Source of the DNA: Candidatus Gastranaerophilales bacterium
GTDB taxonomy: Bacteria; Cyanobacteriota; Vampirovibrionia; Gastranaerophilales; Gastranaerophilaceae
DNA length: 64,000 nucleotides
NCBI GenBank assembly: GCA_947630535.1
Contig: CANRHZ010000005.1
Location: 1-64,000, forward strand
Direction of reading: 5' to 3'
Made by a program: the position numbers and the translations under genes
Shown here: positions 26,855 through 34,457 of the stretch, in pieces
Position numbering within the stretch: the first letter of the stretch is position 1
Layout of the letters: each line of letters begins with the position of its first letter
Notes under the pieces: generated by a model
The model's database searches: none
Told to the model about the DNA's origin: nothing
Seen by the model: the letters and a program-made list of their open reading frames with translations, nothing else

Positions 26855-26863
26855 ATTATAACA
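26855..26863 (-). promoter_or_regulatory. Extended -10 promoter of the BsuMI-like operon
   Basis: On the minus strand, TGTTATAAT (TGn plus a perfect TATAAT, 26855-26860) lies about 20 bases upstream of the first methyltransferase ATG. No clear -35 is seen. Confidence 0.6.
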
Positions 26864-26967
26864 TACAAAAATTTTGTGTAGGTTTGTAAAAATAGCTTAA
26901 TTATTTGAATATTAATTGTTTTCACATTTTAGCAATTTTGTAATATATGTTCGGCAGATTTATATTT

Positions 26968-27156
26968 AATTTTATAATTTACTGCTAAATATAAGGATTT
27001 TTGGTTATTTTATCAAATATCTGAAAAGGCGAGGTTCGTTTGGATAACATATTATTATACGACTAAAATAAAGTTATATTAAAAAAATATGTTTTTCAGG
27101 TTCGAATCCTTCCTGCGGAGATTGATAAGAAATCCTAAACTGGCTGACAAAATATA
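26968..27156. repeat. Direct repeat, copy D
   Basis: About 189 bases matching 15128-15316 in the same orientation. It appears to mark the right end of the defence island. The gene-free stretch 26837-27330 otherwise holds the operon promoter, a small hairpin and the promoter region of the next gene. Confidence 0.88.
27099..27123 (+). other. tRNA-Asn 3'-end-like sequence (putative att site)
   Basis: This matches tRNA-Asn 10685-10709 at 21 of 25 positions by eye and matches the copy at 15259-15283 with one difference. It has GGTTCGAATCC, then CTGCGGAGATT. No full tRNA surrounds it. It is likely the far junction of DNA integrated at tRNA-Asn. Confidence 0.6.
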
Positions 27157-27205
27157 GAGTTGGCTTCCTGTTTGGATTTTAGCTGCCCATAAATAATCAA
27201 ACTAT

Positions 27206-27227
27206 CCGTTTACAAAACGGTCTTTTT
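27206..27227 (+). terminator. Small terminator-like hairpin at the island edge
   Basis: CCGTTT-ACA-AAACGG is followed by TCTTTTT. No plus-strand gene ends here, so it may terminate RNA from within repeat D or be accidental. The 14-mer CAAAACGGTCTTTT also occurs at 15698-15711. Confidence 0.4.
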
Positions 27228-27303
27228 GGACTTTTGGTGATAAAGCGTTTAGTTTGCGTATTGCGGAAAAGACTATTTTGAAAATTTCCTAAATTTACTT
27301 TAA

Positions 27304-27309
27304 TATAAT
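27304..27309 (+). promoter_or_regulatory. -10 element before the SDR gene
   Basis: A perfect TATAAT lies 21 bases ahead of the start, with AAAGGGG as ribosome site. The only -35 candidate (TTGAAA, 27278-27283) has an over-long 20-base spacer. Confidence 0.5.
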
Positions 27310-27330
27310 AGAATTGAAAGGGGAAAAATA

Positions 27331-28086
27331 ATGAAAGATTGTTTTAAAAATAAAGTTGTACTTATTACAGGTGCTGCGCAAGGTATCGGGCTTGCAACAG
27401 CTCAAGAATTTGCACGTGTCGGAGCTAACGTTGTTATGGCAGATGTTGTTGATATGAAAGAGCAAATTGAAGAATTAACAAAATCAGGTTATAGCTTAAC
27501 TCCTTATATTTGCGATGTAAGTGAAGAAAACCAAGTTCAAAAAATGGTTAAAGATATTGTTGAAAAATTTGGAAGTTTAGATTGTGCTTTTAATAATGCA
27601 GGGGTGCAAACACCTCAAAGACCAATGGCAGATATTACTTTTGAAGAATTCGATAAAACAGTTAATGTTGATTTTCGTGGTGTTTGGAACTGTATGAAAT
27701 ATGAAATCGAACAAATGTTAAAACAAAATGGCGGTGCGATTGTTAATACTTCTTCTCAAGGCGGAGTTACGGGATTCCCGGGGCAAGCTGCTTATATTGC
27801 TTGTAAACACGCAGTTATCGGTTTAACAAGAACTGCTGCGATTGATTATGCTTCAAAAGGAATAAGAATTAATGCGGTTTTACCGGGCGTTATTCTAACT
27901 CCTATGGCAAAAGATTTGGTAAAAAGAAATCCTGAAATTGAAAAAGAACTTTTAAGAGATATCCCGAAAGGAAGAATGGGCGAGCCCTATGAAATTGCTC
28001 ACGCTGTAATGTGGCTTTGTTCTCCTTATTCAACTTTTGTAGATGGTGCAAGTATATCAGTTGATGGCGGTTTTACAATACATTAA
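27331..28086 (+). CDS. SDR-family oxidoreductase
   Basis: This classical short-chain dehydrogenase of 251 residues has the NAD(P) motif TGAAQGIG at 13-20, NNAG at 88-91 and catalytic Ser142, Tyr155 and Lys159 (YIACK). It ends with the usual SISVDGGFTIH. Asp38 after the second strand (VVMADV) suggests NAD(H) preference. The substrate is not evident; glucose-dehydrogenase- and FabG-like enzymes share this outline. It leads a small operon with a hydrolase and an Fe-S flavodoxin-like protein, just outside the island. Confidence 0.88.
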   Translation: MKDCFKNKVVLITGAAQGIGLATAQEFARVGANVVMADVVDMKEQIEELTKSGYSLTPYICDVSEENQVQKMVKDIVEKFGSLDCAFNNAGVQTPQRPMADITFEEFDKTVNVDFRGVWNCMKYEIEQMLKQNGGAIVNTSSQGGVTGFPGQAAYIACKHAVIGLTRTAAIDYASKGIRINAVLPGVILTPMAKDLVKRNPEIEKELLRDIPKGRMGEPYEIAHAVMWLCSPYSTFVDGASISVDGGFTIH

Positions 28087-28126
28087 AAAACCACAATAAT
28101 ACTTTAAAGGGGGAAATGATTAAATT

Positions 28127-29002
28127 ATGAATATAATAAAAGTTATAACAAAAAGAGGTTTAGAGCTTCGGGGCGCAATATATGAAGCCGATAAAAAAGA
28201 TACTGTTTTAATTATGGTAACAGGGATTTGCTCTAATGTTTTTCAAAACGATCTTTTAGACTCAACGGGAAAATTATTAAGCAAAAAAGGAATTGCAACA
28301 ATAATTGCTCATACCCATGATTCGTTTTCCTGTTTTGCTTATAGCGACCACTCCATTAAAAAGCAGAGTCACAAAGGCACTTTTAATGGTGATTTTAATA
28401 TGGTTTATCAGGATGTTGAAGCGTATATAAAATATGCGCTTGACTTAGGATATAAAAATATAATTTTAGCAGGACATTCTCTCGGTTCAAATAAAATAAT
28501 TAATTATCTTGGAACAACAAATGATGATTATGTTAAATATTTTATAGTTTCTTGCCCGATTGATATAATGCACTGGTGGAGCGTTATGCCAAATATTAAT
28601 GAATGCTCTAATCTTGCTAAAAAGTTCATTAGCGAAAATAGAGAAAATGAAATTCTTCCTTTTTTGTTTGGCGGTTTTACTCCGATGACGGCAAAAAGTG
28701 TTTTAGGATTTTATAATGCTGATAATCTTAAAAATTGCCCTGTTTTATCGGGAATTGGTGAAACTAAATCTCTTTACAATATAAAACCCAAAGGTAGTTT
28801 TATTATCGGTTCAAAAGATTCGGTTACAGGTAAAAGCCCCAAAAAATTTATGGAACAATTAAACGCTTGGACAAATAAAAAAGATATAAACCAAGTAATT
28901 GAAGTTGAAGGGGCTTCTCATATATTTTATAATATGCACGAAACTTATGCTAAAACAATACTCGACTGTATTCAAAACCATTATATGGCAGATATTGCTT
29001 AA
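28127..29002 (+). CDS. Alpha/beta hydrolase
   Basis: This 291-residue protein has its nucleophile at Ser118 in AGHSLGS. The acid is probably in IIGSKDSVTG and the histidine in EGASHIF near the C-terminus. It resembles the DUF1749-like hydrolases. An esterase or acyl-transfer reaction is likely but the substrate is unknown. AAGGGGG is the ribosome site, and it follows the SDR gene by 40 bases. Confidence 0.8.
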   Translation: MNIIKVITKRGLELRGAIYEADKKDTVLIMVTGICSNVFQNDLLDSTGKLLSKKGIATIIAHTHDSFSCFAYSDHSIKKQSHKGTFNGDFNMVYQDVEAYIKYALDLGYKNIILAGHSLGSNKIINYLGTTNDDYVKYFIVSCPIDIMHWWSVMPNINECSNLAKKFISENRENEILPFLFGGFTPMTAKSVLGFYNADNLKNCPVLSGIGETKSLYNIKPKGSFIIGSKDSVTGKSPKKFMEQLNAWTNKKDINQVIEVEGASHIFYNMHETYAKTILDCIQNHYMADIA

Positions 29003-29027
29003 TTTAGCAGAGAGGAAAAAGAACAAA

Positions 29028-29558
29028 ATGAAAATATTAGTAATAACAGGAAGCAAAAGAAAAAACGGAAATTCAAATACCTTAGTTGATAATTTTATTA
29101 AAGGTGCAAAAGAAAACGGTCATAATGTTATTAGGTTTGATTCCGCTTTTAAAAACGTTCATCCTTGCGTTGCTTGCAATAAGTGCGGTATGAATGGCAA
29201 TTGTGTGTTTAATGACGATTTTAATTTCATAAAAGAAAATATAATTGATTCTGATATGGTAGTTTTTGCAACACCTATGTATTATTTTGGAATATCCGCT
29301 CAATTAAAGGCAGTTATTGATAGATTTTATTCAATTAACGGCAAAATCCACACCTATAAAAAATCAGCACTTATTTTAACTTATGCAGATAATTCTGCAA
29401 GTGAGGCTGAACCTATAAAGAACCACTATGAAGTGCTTTTAAATTACTTAGGCTGGCAGGATTGCGGGCAAATTATAGCAAAAGGTGTTTGGTTAGAGGG
29501 TTCAGTTAATAATACGGATTATCCAAAACGTGCATATGAACTTGGAAAAAGTTTATAG
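29028..29558 (+). CDS. NADPH-dependent FMN reductase / iron-sulfur flavoprotein-like
   Basis: The ATG at 29028 is chosen because AGAGAGG precedes it and MKILVITGSKRKNGNSNTL is the family N-terminus; this gives 176 residues. The flavodoxin-like fold binds FMN at GSKRKNGNSNT and ATPMYYFGIS. Four cysteines at 47, 50, 53 and 59 (HPCVACNKCG...C) form the compact motif of archaeal-type iron-sulfur flavoproteins, so a [4Fe-4S] cluster is possible. It is likely a redox partner in the three-gene operon, which closes with a terminator. Confidence 0.85.
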   Translation: MKILVITGSKRKNGNSNTLVDNFIKGAKENGHNVIRFDSAFKNVHPCVACNKCGMNGNCVFNDDFNFIKENIIDSDMVVFATPMYYFGISAQLKAVIDRFYSINGKIHTYKKSALILTYADNSASEAEPIKNHYEVLLNYLGWQDCGQIIAKGVWLEGSVNNTDYPKRAYELGKSL

Positions 29559-29585
29559 AAAATGAAATCTTAATTCCAAAATATA

Positions 29586-29615
29586 AGGCTGATAAATTAA
29601 TTATCAGCTTTTTAT
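29586..29615 (+). terminator. Terminator of the SDR-hydrolase-flavoprotein operon
   Basis: The stem GCTGATAA/TTATCAGC has a five-base loop and TTTTTATT after it. Confidence 0.85.
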
Positions 29616-29793
29616 TCTTTTTAAAACCATTTTTGGAACTTGGCTGTAATTTTTTAACAAAAAATTCATTAGGTAGTTTTGTAGATTTTATCTTTTTGAT
29701 TTTATTCTGTCTTTTTTATGTAAATTATAATAAAAAATTTAAAATTAACTGCAATTTTAATTGTTTTATATACTGTTAAGAACGGTTTTTTGA

Positions 29794-30480
29794 TTATTTA
29801 GCACCTATAATATGCAAAAATAAAGGAACTGTTATTGTTGTTAAAATTCCTACTATAACAAGAGCCACAGATGCCATTGCTATTTGTTTTTCGTGTTTTG
29901 TTTCAACGCATTTTGCGCTGCCTATAATGTGGCTTGCCGCACCTATTGACAATCCTATAGCAATATCACTTTTTACTTTTATCAATTTTAATATTTTATG
30001 TCCGAACATTGCTCCGAATACTCCTGTTAAAACAACTACGCAGGCAGTTAATTCGGGAATCCCGTCTGCCATTTTTGATATTTCTATTGCAATAGGGGCT
30101 GTTGTAGATTTAGGAAGCATAGATTCAATTATATTTAATTCGCTATGACAAAATTTTGCTATGATATAGGTAGCTGAAATTGCGGTAAATGTTGCTACAA
30201 AAAAGGCACTATATATTATTCTTTTATATTTTTTCAAAAGTTCTAAATTTTTATATATAGGATATCCAAGTGCAATTGTTGCGGGAATTAAGCAAAGTGT
30301 TAAGTAATAAGCACTTTCATTATATTTATCAAAATCAATTTTAAATATTTTTAAAGTAATTATTAATAAAATACCTGCAATAACAATGGGTGGGAATTTC
30401 CCTATGAATTTAATTCTCTTACAGAATTGACCAAGTTTAAAGTATAAAACAGTAATTATCAAGCCAAAAGGATTAATCAT
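29794..30480 (-). CDS. lrgB: LrgB/CidB-type membrane protein
   Basis: This 228-residue protein of about six membrane helices has family marks PKSTTAPIAIEIS (residues ~118-130) and HIIGSAKCVE. LrgB works with LrgA as an antiholin-like pair; in several bacteria they control murein hydrolase release or export of pyruvate/glycolate. It is transcribed after lrgA, which it overlaps by eight bases. Confidence 0.93.
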   Translation of the reverse strand: MINPFGLIITVLYFKLGQFCKRIKFIGKFPPIVIAGILLIITLKIFKIDFDKYNESAYYLTLCLIPATIALGYPIYKNLELLKKYKRIIYSAFFVATFTAISATYIIAKFCHSELNIIESMLPKSTTAPIAIEISKMADGIPELTACVVVLTGVFGAMFGHKILKLIKVKSDIAIGLSIGAASHIIGSAKCVETKHEKQIAMASVALVIVGILTTITVPLFLHIIGAK

Positions 30481-30898
30481 GATTTAACTCCTTATTTTTA
30501 TTAACTGTTTTTATTTTATTTAGTCTTAAAAATTTTATTCCCCATTCTGTAAACAACCCTGTAACTGCAATAATTGCAGCCGTTGAAATAAAAATTACCA
30601 CCAAAATAACAAGCCAATTTTTTATTAATAAAGATTTATAAACAATAAGACCGCCAATAAAAGGAACAAGAAACATTGCCATATTATTAATTAAAAACTC
30701 GCAAGCATCTTTTATCCAACTTTCTTTTATAATTCCTTCAATAAGAGCAAAAGAAAATAGAATTAAGCCTAAAATCGCAGGCGGAAATGCAATGTGCAAT
30801 AGTTTTAATATATAAAAACTTAAAAAATAAAATCCGATTAAAATTAAAAATCCAATGATAAAATTAAAAAATCGTTTTCCCAGTTTATTCATTTTCAT
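30473..30898 (-). CDS. lrgA: LrgA/CidA-type holin-like protein
   Basis: This 141-residue protein has four predicted membrane helices. The family blocks are PPAILGLILFSFALIEGIIK and FLINNMAMFLVPFIGGLIVY. It is the first gene of the lrgAB pair. No LytSR-type regulator is nearby. Confidence 0.9.
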   Translation of the reverse strand: MKMNKLGKRFFNFIIGFLILIGFYFLSFYILKLLHIAFPPAILGLILFSFALIEGIIKESWIKDACEFLINNMAMFLVPFIGGLIVYKSLLIKNWLVILVVIFISTAAIIAVTGLFTEWGIKFLRLNKIKTVNKNKELNHD

Positions 30899-30959
30899 AG
30901 TTTATAAATAACATAAAAATAACCTCATTGTTTGTTTTTTAATAAATATTAAAATTTTT

Positions 30960-31035
30960 AGAATTAACAGCACCGAAATACTTAGCTGACGCATACAGGC
31001 TCAGTCATCCTCACTTTGTTGCGGTGCTTCGCTTT
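30960..31035. other. Possible structured element beside lrgA
   Basis: AGCACCG and CGGTGCT lie about 50 bases apart and can pair around GC-richer sequence (GCTGACGCATACAGGCTCAG) unlike the AT-rich surroundings. Small copies of hairpin-like GC-rich sequence also occur in the tRNA-Leu leader repeat. It may be a short interspersed repeat or RNA; nothing else is seen here. Confidence 0.3.
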
Positions 31036-31045
31036 GTAAAACTAT

Positions 31046-31076
31046 GTAATTCAAATTATCAAACCAAGTGTCTTTT
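31046..31076. repeat. 31-bp border motif, copy 2
   Basis: Matches 16563-16593 with one mismatch, and again lies just after the 3' end of a truncated minus-strand gene (the DUF4143 relic). It may be the end of a small transposable element. Confidence 0.55.
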
Positions 31077-31089
31077 TGCAATTATTCTT

Positions 31090-31345
31090 TTACTTAAATT
31101 TATTTTCACATAGTTCTTTTAATTCAATCAATCCTGAAATATGTTTTTTATCAACATCTTTTGATAATATTACTTCAATAACTATAATCTTGTCATCCCT
31201 ATTTTCAAGCACAAAATCGGCTTCTTTACCTTTTTGAGTCCTAAAATGCGATAATTTTTATTATTTACCCGTAACACTTGTTGAGGAGCATTTTGCAACA
31301 GAGTTGCTTGATACAAATGCGTTTTTTATACTATTATGTGAACAA
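31090..31345 (-). pseudogene. DUF4143-type AAA ATPase relic, C-terminal remnant
   Basis: On the minus strand, 31090-31257 reads LSHFRTQKGKEADFVLENRD and then KIIVIEVILSKDVDKKHISGLIELKEL. This is the nuclease-like C-terminal domain of DUF4143 ATPases (usual form YHFRTKDGKEVDFVLE...IEVK). A stop interrupts it. A further decayed piece (NAFVSSNSVAKCSSTSV, like the family's ENFVASEL block) lies just upstream to about 31345. The ATPase half is missing. Confidence 0.65.
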
Positions 31346-31348
31346 AAA

Positions 31349-31375
31349 TTGCGGCTTAGTTTTTTTAAGCCGCAA
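31349..31375 (-). terminator. Terminator of the aquaporin gene
   Basis: The stem TTGCGGCTTA/TAAGCCGCAA is ten base pairs long, with a TTTTT run on the minus strand, 20 bases after the stop at 31395. Confidence 0.88.
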
Positions 31376-31394
31376 TGAAATATTAAATCTTTTT

Positions 31395-32042
31395 TTATTC
31401 TTTTTCCGTGTAGGTTAATTTGAATGCAACTGCTGCCATAATGCCGCCTAATAAGTTTGCAAGTGCCGTCCAAAGAACAAGAGTCCAAGGAAGCAACCCT
31501 ACAATGCCGACAGGAATAGCAACCGCAGGATTAAATGCGCCGGCACAAAGTGTTCCTCCGACTGCAAATGCGCCTGCTAAAACGGTAAAACCGATTGCCA
31601 GTCCATAATAAGAGTTGCCGTTTGTGTTTTTAGTTGTTGCGGTTTGTAATACAACATAGCAAAGTATAAAAGTAAATAAAAATTCCGCAATAATTAAACC
31701 CGTAAGCGGGAAATTGGAAGGTTCAATTACAATGATTGAGCCTTTTGCCATAAGGTAAAATACATAAACGGCAATTACACCGCCCAAAACTTGAAAAATC
31801 ATGTAGGGAATTAAATGTTTCCATTCAAGAGCGCCTCTCATTGCGCAAGCAAGCGATACTGCCGGGTTATAGTGACCGCCTGAAATGTGTCCGCCCGCAT
31901 ATACAATTGAAACCAAAACGGCTGCAATTGCTAAGGGTGCAATAACTCCGTTGTTTGTAATAAGCCCCGTGCATGCAATTGTGAGCATAAGGAAAAAAGT
32001 TCCTATCAATTCAACCAAGTACTTTTTCAAATTTTCTTTCAT
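31395..32042 (-). CDS. MIP-family channel (aquaporin-like)
   Basis: This 215-residue protein starts at the ATG at 32042 (MKENLKKYLVELIGTFF) because GGAG precedes it. It has six membrane helices and two half-helices with NPA boxes at 59-61 (GGHISGGHYNPAVS) and 171-173 (GAFNPAVAI). The arginine that normally follows the second NPA and forms the selectivity filter is Val174, so the pore may pass solutes other than water. It sits alone between two terminators. Confidence 0.9.
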   Translation of the reverse strand: MKENLKKYLVELIGTFFLMLTIACTGLITNNGVIAPLAIAAVLVSIVYAGGHISGGHYNPAVSLACAMRGALEWKHLIPYMIFQVLGGVIAVYVFYLMAKGSIIVIEPSNFPLTGLIIAEFLFTFILCYVVLQTATTKNTNGNSYYGLAIGFTVLAGAFAVGGTLCAGAFNPAVAIPVGIVGLLPWTLVLWTALANLLGGIMAAVAFKLTYTEKE

Positions 32043-32164
32043 ATAGTAATCTCCATATACTAAAACCACTTAAGTTTAACATTTTTGATTATGCTTGTAA
32101 AATTAAATTGCAAAAATTGTCCTTGTGTATTAATACTTTAGGTGCAATTTAAAGTTATATGTTT

Positions 32165-32198
32165 AAAATCCTGCATTAGATAACTGATGCAGGATTTT
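32165..32198. terminator. Strong terminator at the prepilin 3' end
   Basis: The stem AAAATCCTGCAT/ATGCAGGATTTT is 12 base pairs with a ten-base loop. Base pairs at the foot supply the T-run on either strand. Confidence 0.8.
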
Positions 32199-32220
32199 AA
32201 TTGATTGAATTATATAAAAA

Positions 32221-33177
32221 CTACCTTTTCACGCAGCGAACCTGGCCCAATATAAAGCGACTGTTCTGGAAGCTGAGCCCATCTGATATGTCCTGCATCA
32301 AGGCATAGCCGCCTGCTCCTGAAGTAACGACTGAGCTTGACCAGTAGCCGCCGGAACTTATACCAAGTAAAGAGCGATTAATAAATATTGATGCAAGTTC
32401 ATCAATATCGGGTATCCTTGCATCATCACTCAGTTTGGTGCAAGCAGATGAAGCATCATTTCCGCTTTCACTATAGGATGGAAGCATTGATGTTGAAGCA
32501 TTACTTGGGAATGGGTTAGGTGCAACCACAACACTATCTGTTCTATAAAGAACCGTAATAAACCCTACATCTTTTCCGACTTCATTTGGCCCTTTAAGTC
32601 CATTTAAGTCATATATCATATTAACGCAAGTTTTTGCTTGAACATGATAATTGCTCTCTACTTTAGAACCGCAATTTGGATTATAGAATAGTGCAACGGA
32701 TTCTCCGTTAACCGTTTCAAATGCAGCAGCATTAACATCAGATGATAGCCTATAATCATAATCACTATCATCAGGATATTCGGTAAAATATATATTTAGT
32801 TCTTTTAAGCTTTTTGGAAAAATTAAAGTAGTTCCATCCAATGCTATTATGCTTGATGGAATTCCGCAAGCAGATAAATTATTTGAATTACAGATATTTT
32901 GAACTCTGTAGACTTTGGATAAACCATCTATTATAAAGCTTTCCGCTGAATTTTCTATATCATCTGCACCATACCCTGATACACTATCCATCTCCCCTAT
33001 TGCTTGGCTCATTCTTGCATAAAGTGCCTTACGCTGAGCGTTCCAAGCTTTGTCATTGACATTAACTAATAATGAAGGTAGCGTAATCGCTGCTACGATA
33101 CCTATTATCGTTAGTGTTATCAATACTTCAGCTAAAGTAAACCCGCCTAATCCCTTGGGGGGGGGGGTAAGCTCCAA
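32221..33177 (-). CDS. Type IV prepilin-like protein with lectin-like C-terminus, phase-variable start
   Basis: This protein of about 318 residues has a prepilin leader ending in Gly, then FTLAEVLITLTIIGIVAAITLP, the class III signal and membrane helix cut by PilD-type peptidase. The C-terminus (about 255-318, IPDIDELASIFINRS...GYWSSSVVTSG...ILGQVRCVKR) resembles the Lcl/DUF1566 lectin-like domain, suggesting a surface adhesin or minor pilin. The open frame can start only at a TTG at 33177 without a ribosome site. The ATG at 33190 has a good GGGAG eight bases ahead but is out of frame across an 11-base C-run. With one C fewer the ATG frame would read MVKLFGAYPPPKGLGG and then FTLAE. The present allele looks phase-OFF. 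Confidence 0.8.
   Translation of the reverse strand: MELTPPPKGLGGFTLAEVLITLTIIGIVAAITLPSLLVNVNDKAWNAQRKALYARMSQAIGEMDSVSGYGADDIENSAESFIIDGLSKVYRVQNICNSNNLSACGIPSSIIALDGTTLIFPKSLKELNIYFTEYPDDSDYDYRLSSDVNAAAFETVNGESVALFYNPNCGSKVESNYHVQAKTCVNMIYDLNGLKGPNEVGKDVGFITVLYRTDSVVVAPNPFPSNASTSMLPSYSESGNDASSACTKLSDDARIPDIDELASIFINRSLLGISSGGYWSSSVVTSGAGGYALMQDISDGLSFQNSRFILGQVRCVKR
33157..33167. repeat. Poly-G/C tract of 11 in the prepilin leader
   Basis: Eleven consecutive Gs on the plus strand lie between the best start codon and the processing site of the prepilin. They stand out in AT-rich DNA and are long enough for slipped-strand mispairing. Confidence 0.9.
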
Positions 33178-33305
33178 ACAATTTAACCATAAATTAAACT
33201 CCCATCTATATTTTAGTACTATTTAATTATAACGAACCGTTTTTAATTTTTCAAGTCCTTTTGAACGAAGTTTTTCAAAAGTCTCTTTTTTGATATTTTT
33301 ATTTA

Positions 33306-33314
33306 TGGTAAAAT
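33306..33314 (+). promoter_or_regulatory. Extended -10 promoter of the polysaccharide operon
   Basis: TGGTAAAAT (TGn plus TAAAAT) lies about 40 bases upstream of glf; AAGGA precedes the ATG. Confidence 0.5.
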
Positions 33315-33353
33315 TTTTTAAAAAATTATAATTTTATTTAAATAAGGATTTTT

Positions 33354-34457
33354 ATGGCTCGAAGTTTGGTTGTGGGTGCCGGTATATCCGGAGCCGTACT
33401 TGCAAATTTAATAGCAAACAATCTTAATGAAAATGTGCTTGTAATAGACAAAAGAAACCATATTGCAGGGAATATTTACGATTATAAAGACCAAAAGACC
33501 CATATAACCGTTCATAAATACGGACCCCATATTTTCCATACAAACAACAAAAAAGTTTTTGATTTTTTGTCCGAATATACAAAATGGCATTACTTTTTTT
33601 TAAAGCCAAAAGCCATTATGGAAGGGAATTTTGCTTCAATTCCTTTTAATTTAACAACGCTTTATGATGTTTTTTCAGATCCAATGGCGCAAAAAATAGA
33701 AGAAAACCTTATAAACACTTTTGGATACGGGAAAAAAGTTCCTATATTAAGACTTAGAGAATATAAGGAATTTGAGTTTATTGCTGATTATATATACGAA
33801 CACATGTTTAAAAACTACACTATAAAGCAGTGGGGTCTTTTGCCCGAGGACATAGATTCTTCCGTTACGGAAAGAGTACCTGTCTATATAAGCCATGATA
33901 ACAGGTATTTTCAGGATAAATATCAGGGAATTCCTCTTGATGGCTACAGCCAAATGATTAAAAACATGCTTAGCCACAAAAATATCGAGGTCAGGCTCGG
34001 GGTGGAATATAAAAACCTAAATGAAAATTTTGACAGAATTTTTTATTGCGGCTCAATAGATGAATTTTTTGACTACAAATTCGGGTATCTGGAGTATAGA
34101 AGTTTAAATTTTGATATCAGGACAATCAATAAAGAATATTATCAGCCAAGTGCCATAGTTAACTACCCTAACAATTACGATTTTACAAGAATAACAGAAC
34201 ACAAATACTTTTTGGATGAAAAATCGGAAAAGACAATAATATCTGTTGAATACCCCGCCGCATTTGAGCCCGATAAAAATGAAAGGTTTTATCCGATATC
34301 AAATCAAAAAAATAATGCTTTGTATGAAAAATATTTAAACGAAGCAAAGAAAGCTAAAAACCTTTATTTTATAGGCAGATTGGGTGCATATAAATACTAC
34401 AATATGGATTTAGCGGTGGAAAAAATATTTGAGTTTTTTGAAAAGGAATTAAAATGA
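33354..34457 (+). CDS. glf: UDP-galactopyranose mutase
   Basis: This 367-residue FAD enzyme converts UDP-galactopyranose to UDP-galactofuranose for surface glycans. The FAD-binding motif VVGAGISGAVLANLIA is at the N-terminus, and the family blocks VHKYGPHIFHTNN, FIADYIYEHMFKNYTIKQWG and GRLGAYKYYNMD are all present. It is the first gene of a run of overlapping genes and overlaps galE by four bases. galE supplies its substrate. Confidence 0.97.
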   Translation: MARSLVVGAGISGAVLANLIANNLNENVLVIDKRNHIAGNIYDYKDQKTHITVHKYGPHIFHTNNKKVFDFLSEYTKWHYFFLKPKAIMEGNFASIPFNLTTLYDVFSDPMAQKIEENLINTFGYGKKVPILRLREYKEFEFIADYIYEHMFKNYTIKQWGLLPEDIDSSVTERVPVYISHDNRYFQDKYQGIPLDGYSQMIKNMLSHKNIEVRLGVEYKNLNENFDRIFYCGSIDEFFDYKFGYLEYRSLNFDIRTINKEYYQPSAIVNYPNNYDFTRITEHKYFLDEKSEKTIISVEYPAAFEPDKNERFYPISNQKNNALYEKYLNEAKKAKNLYFIGRLGAYKYYNMDLAVEKIFEFFEKELK

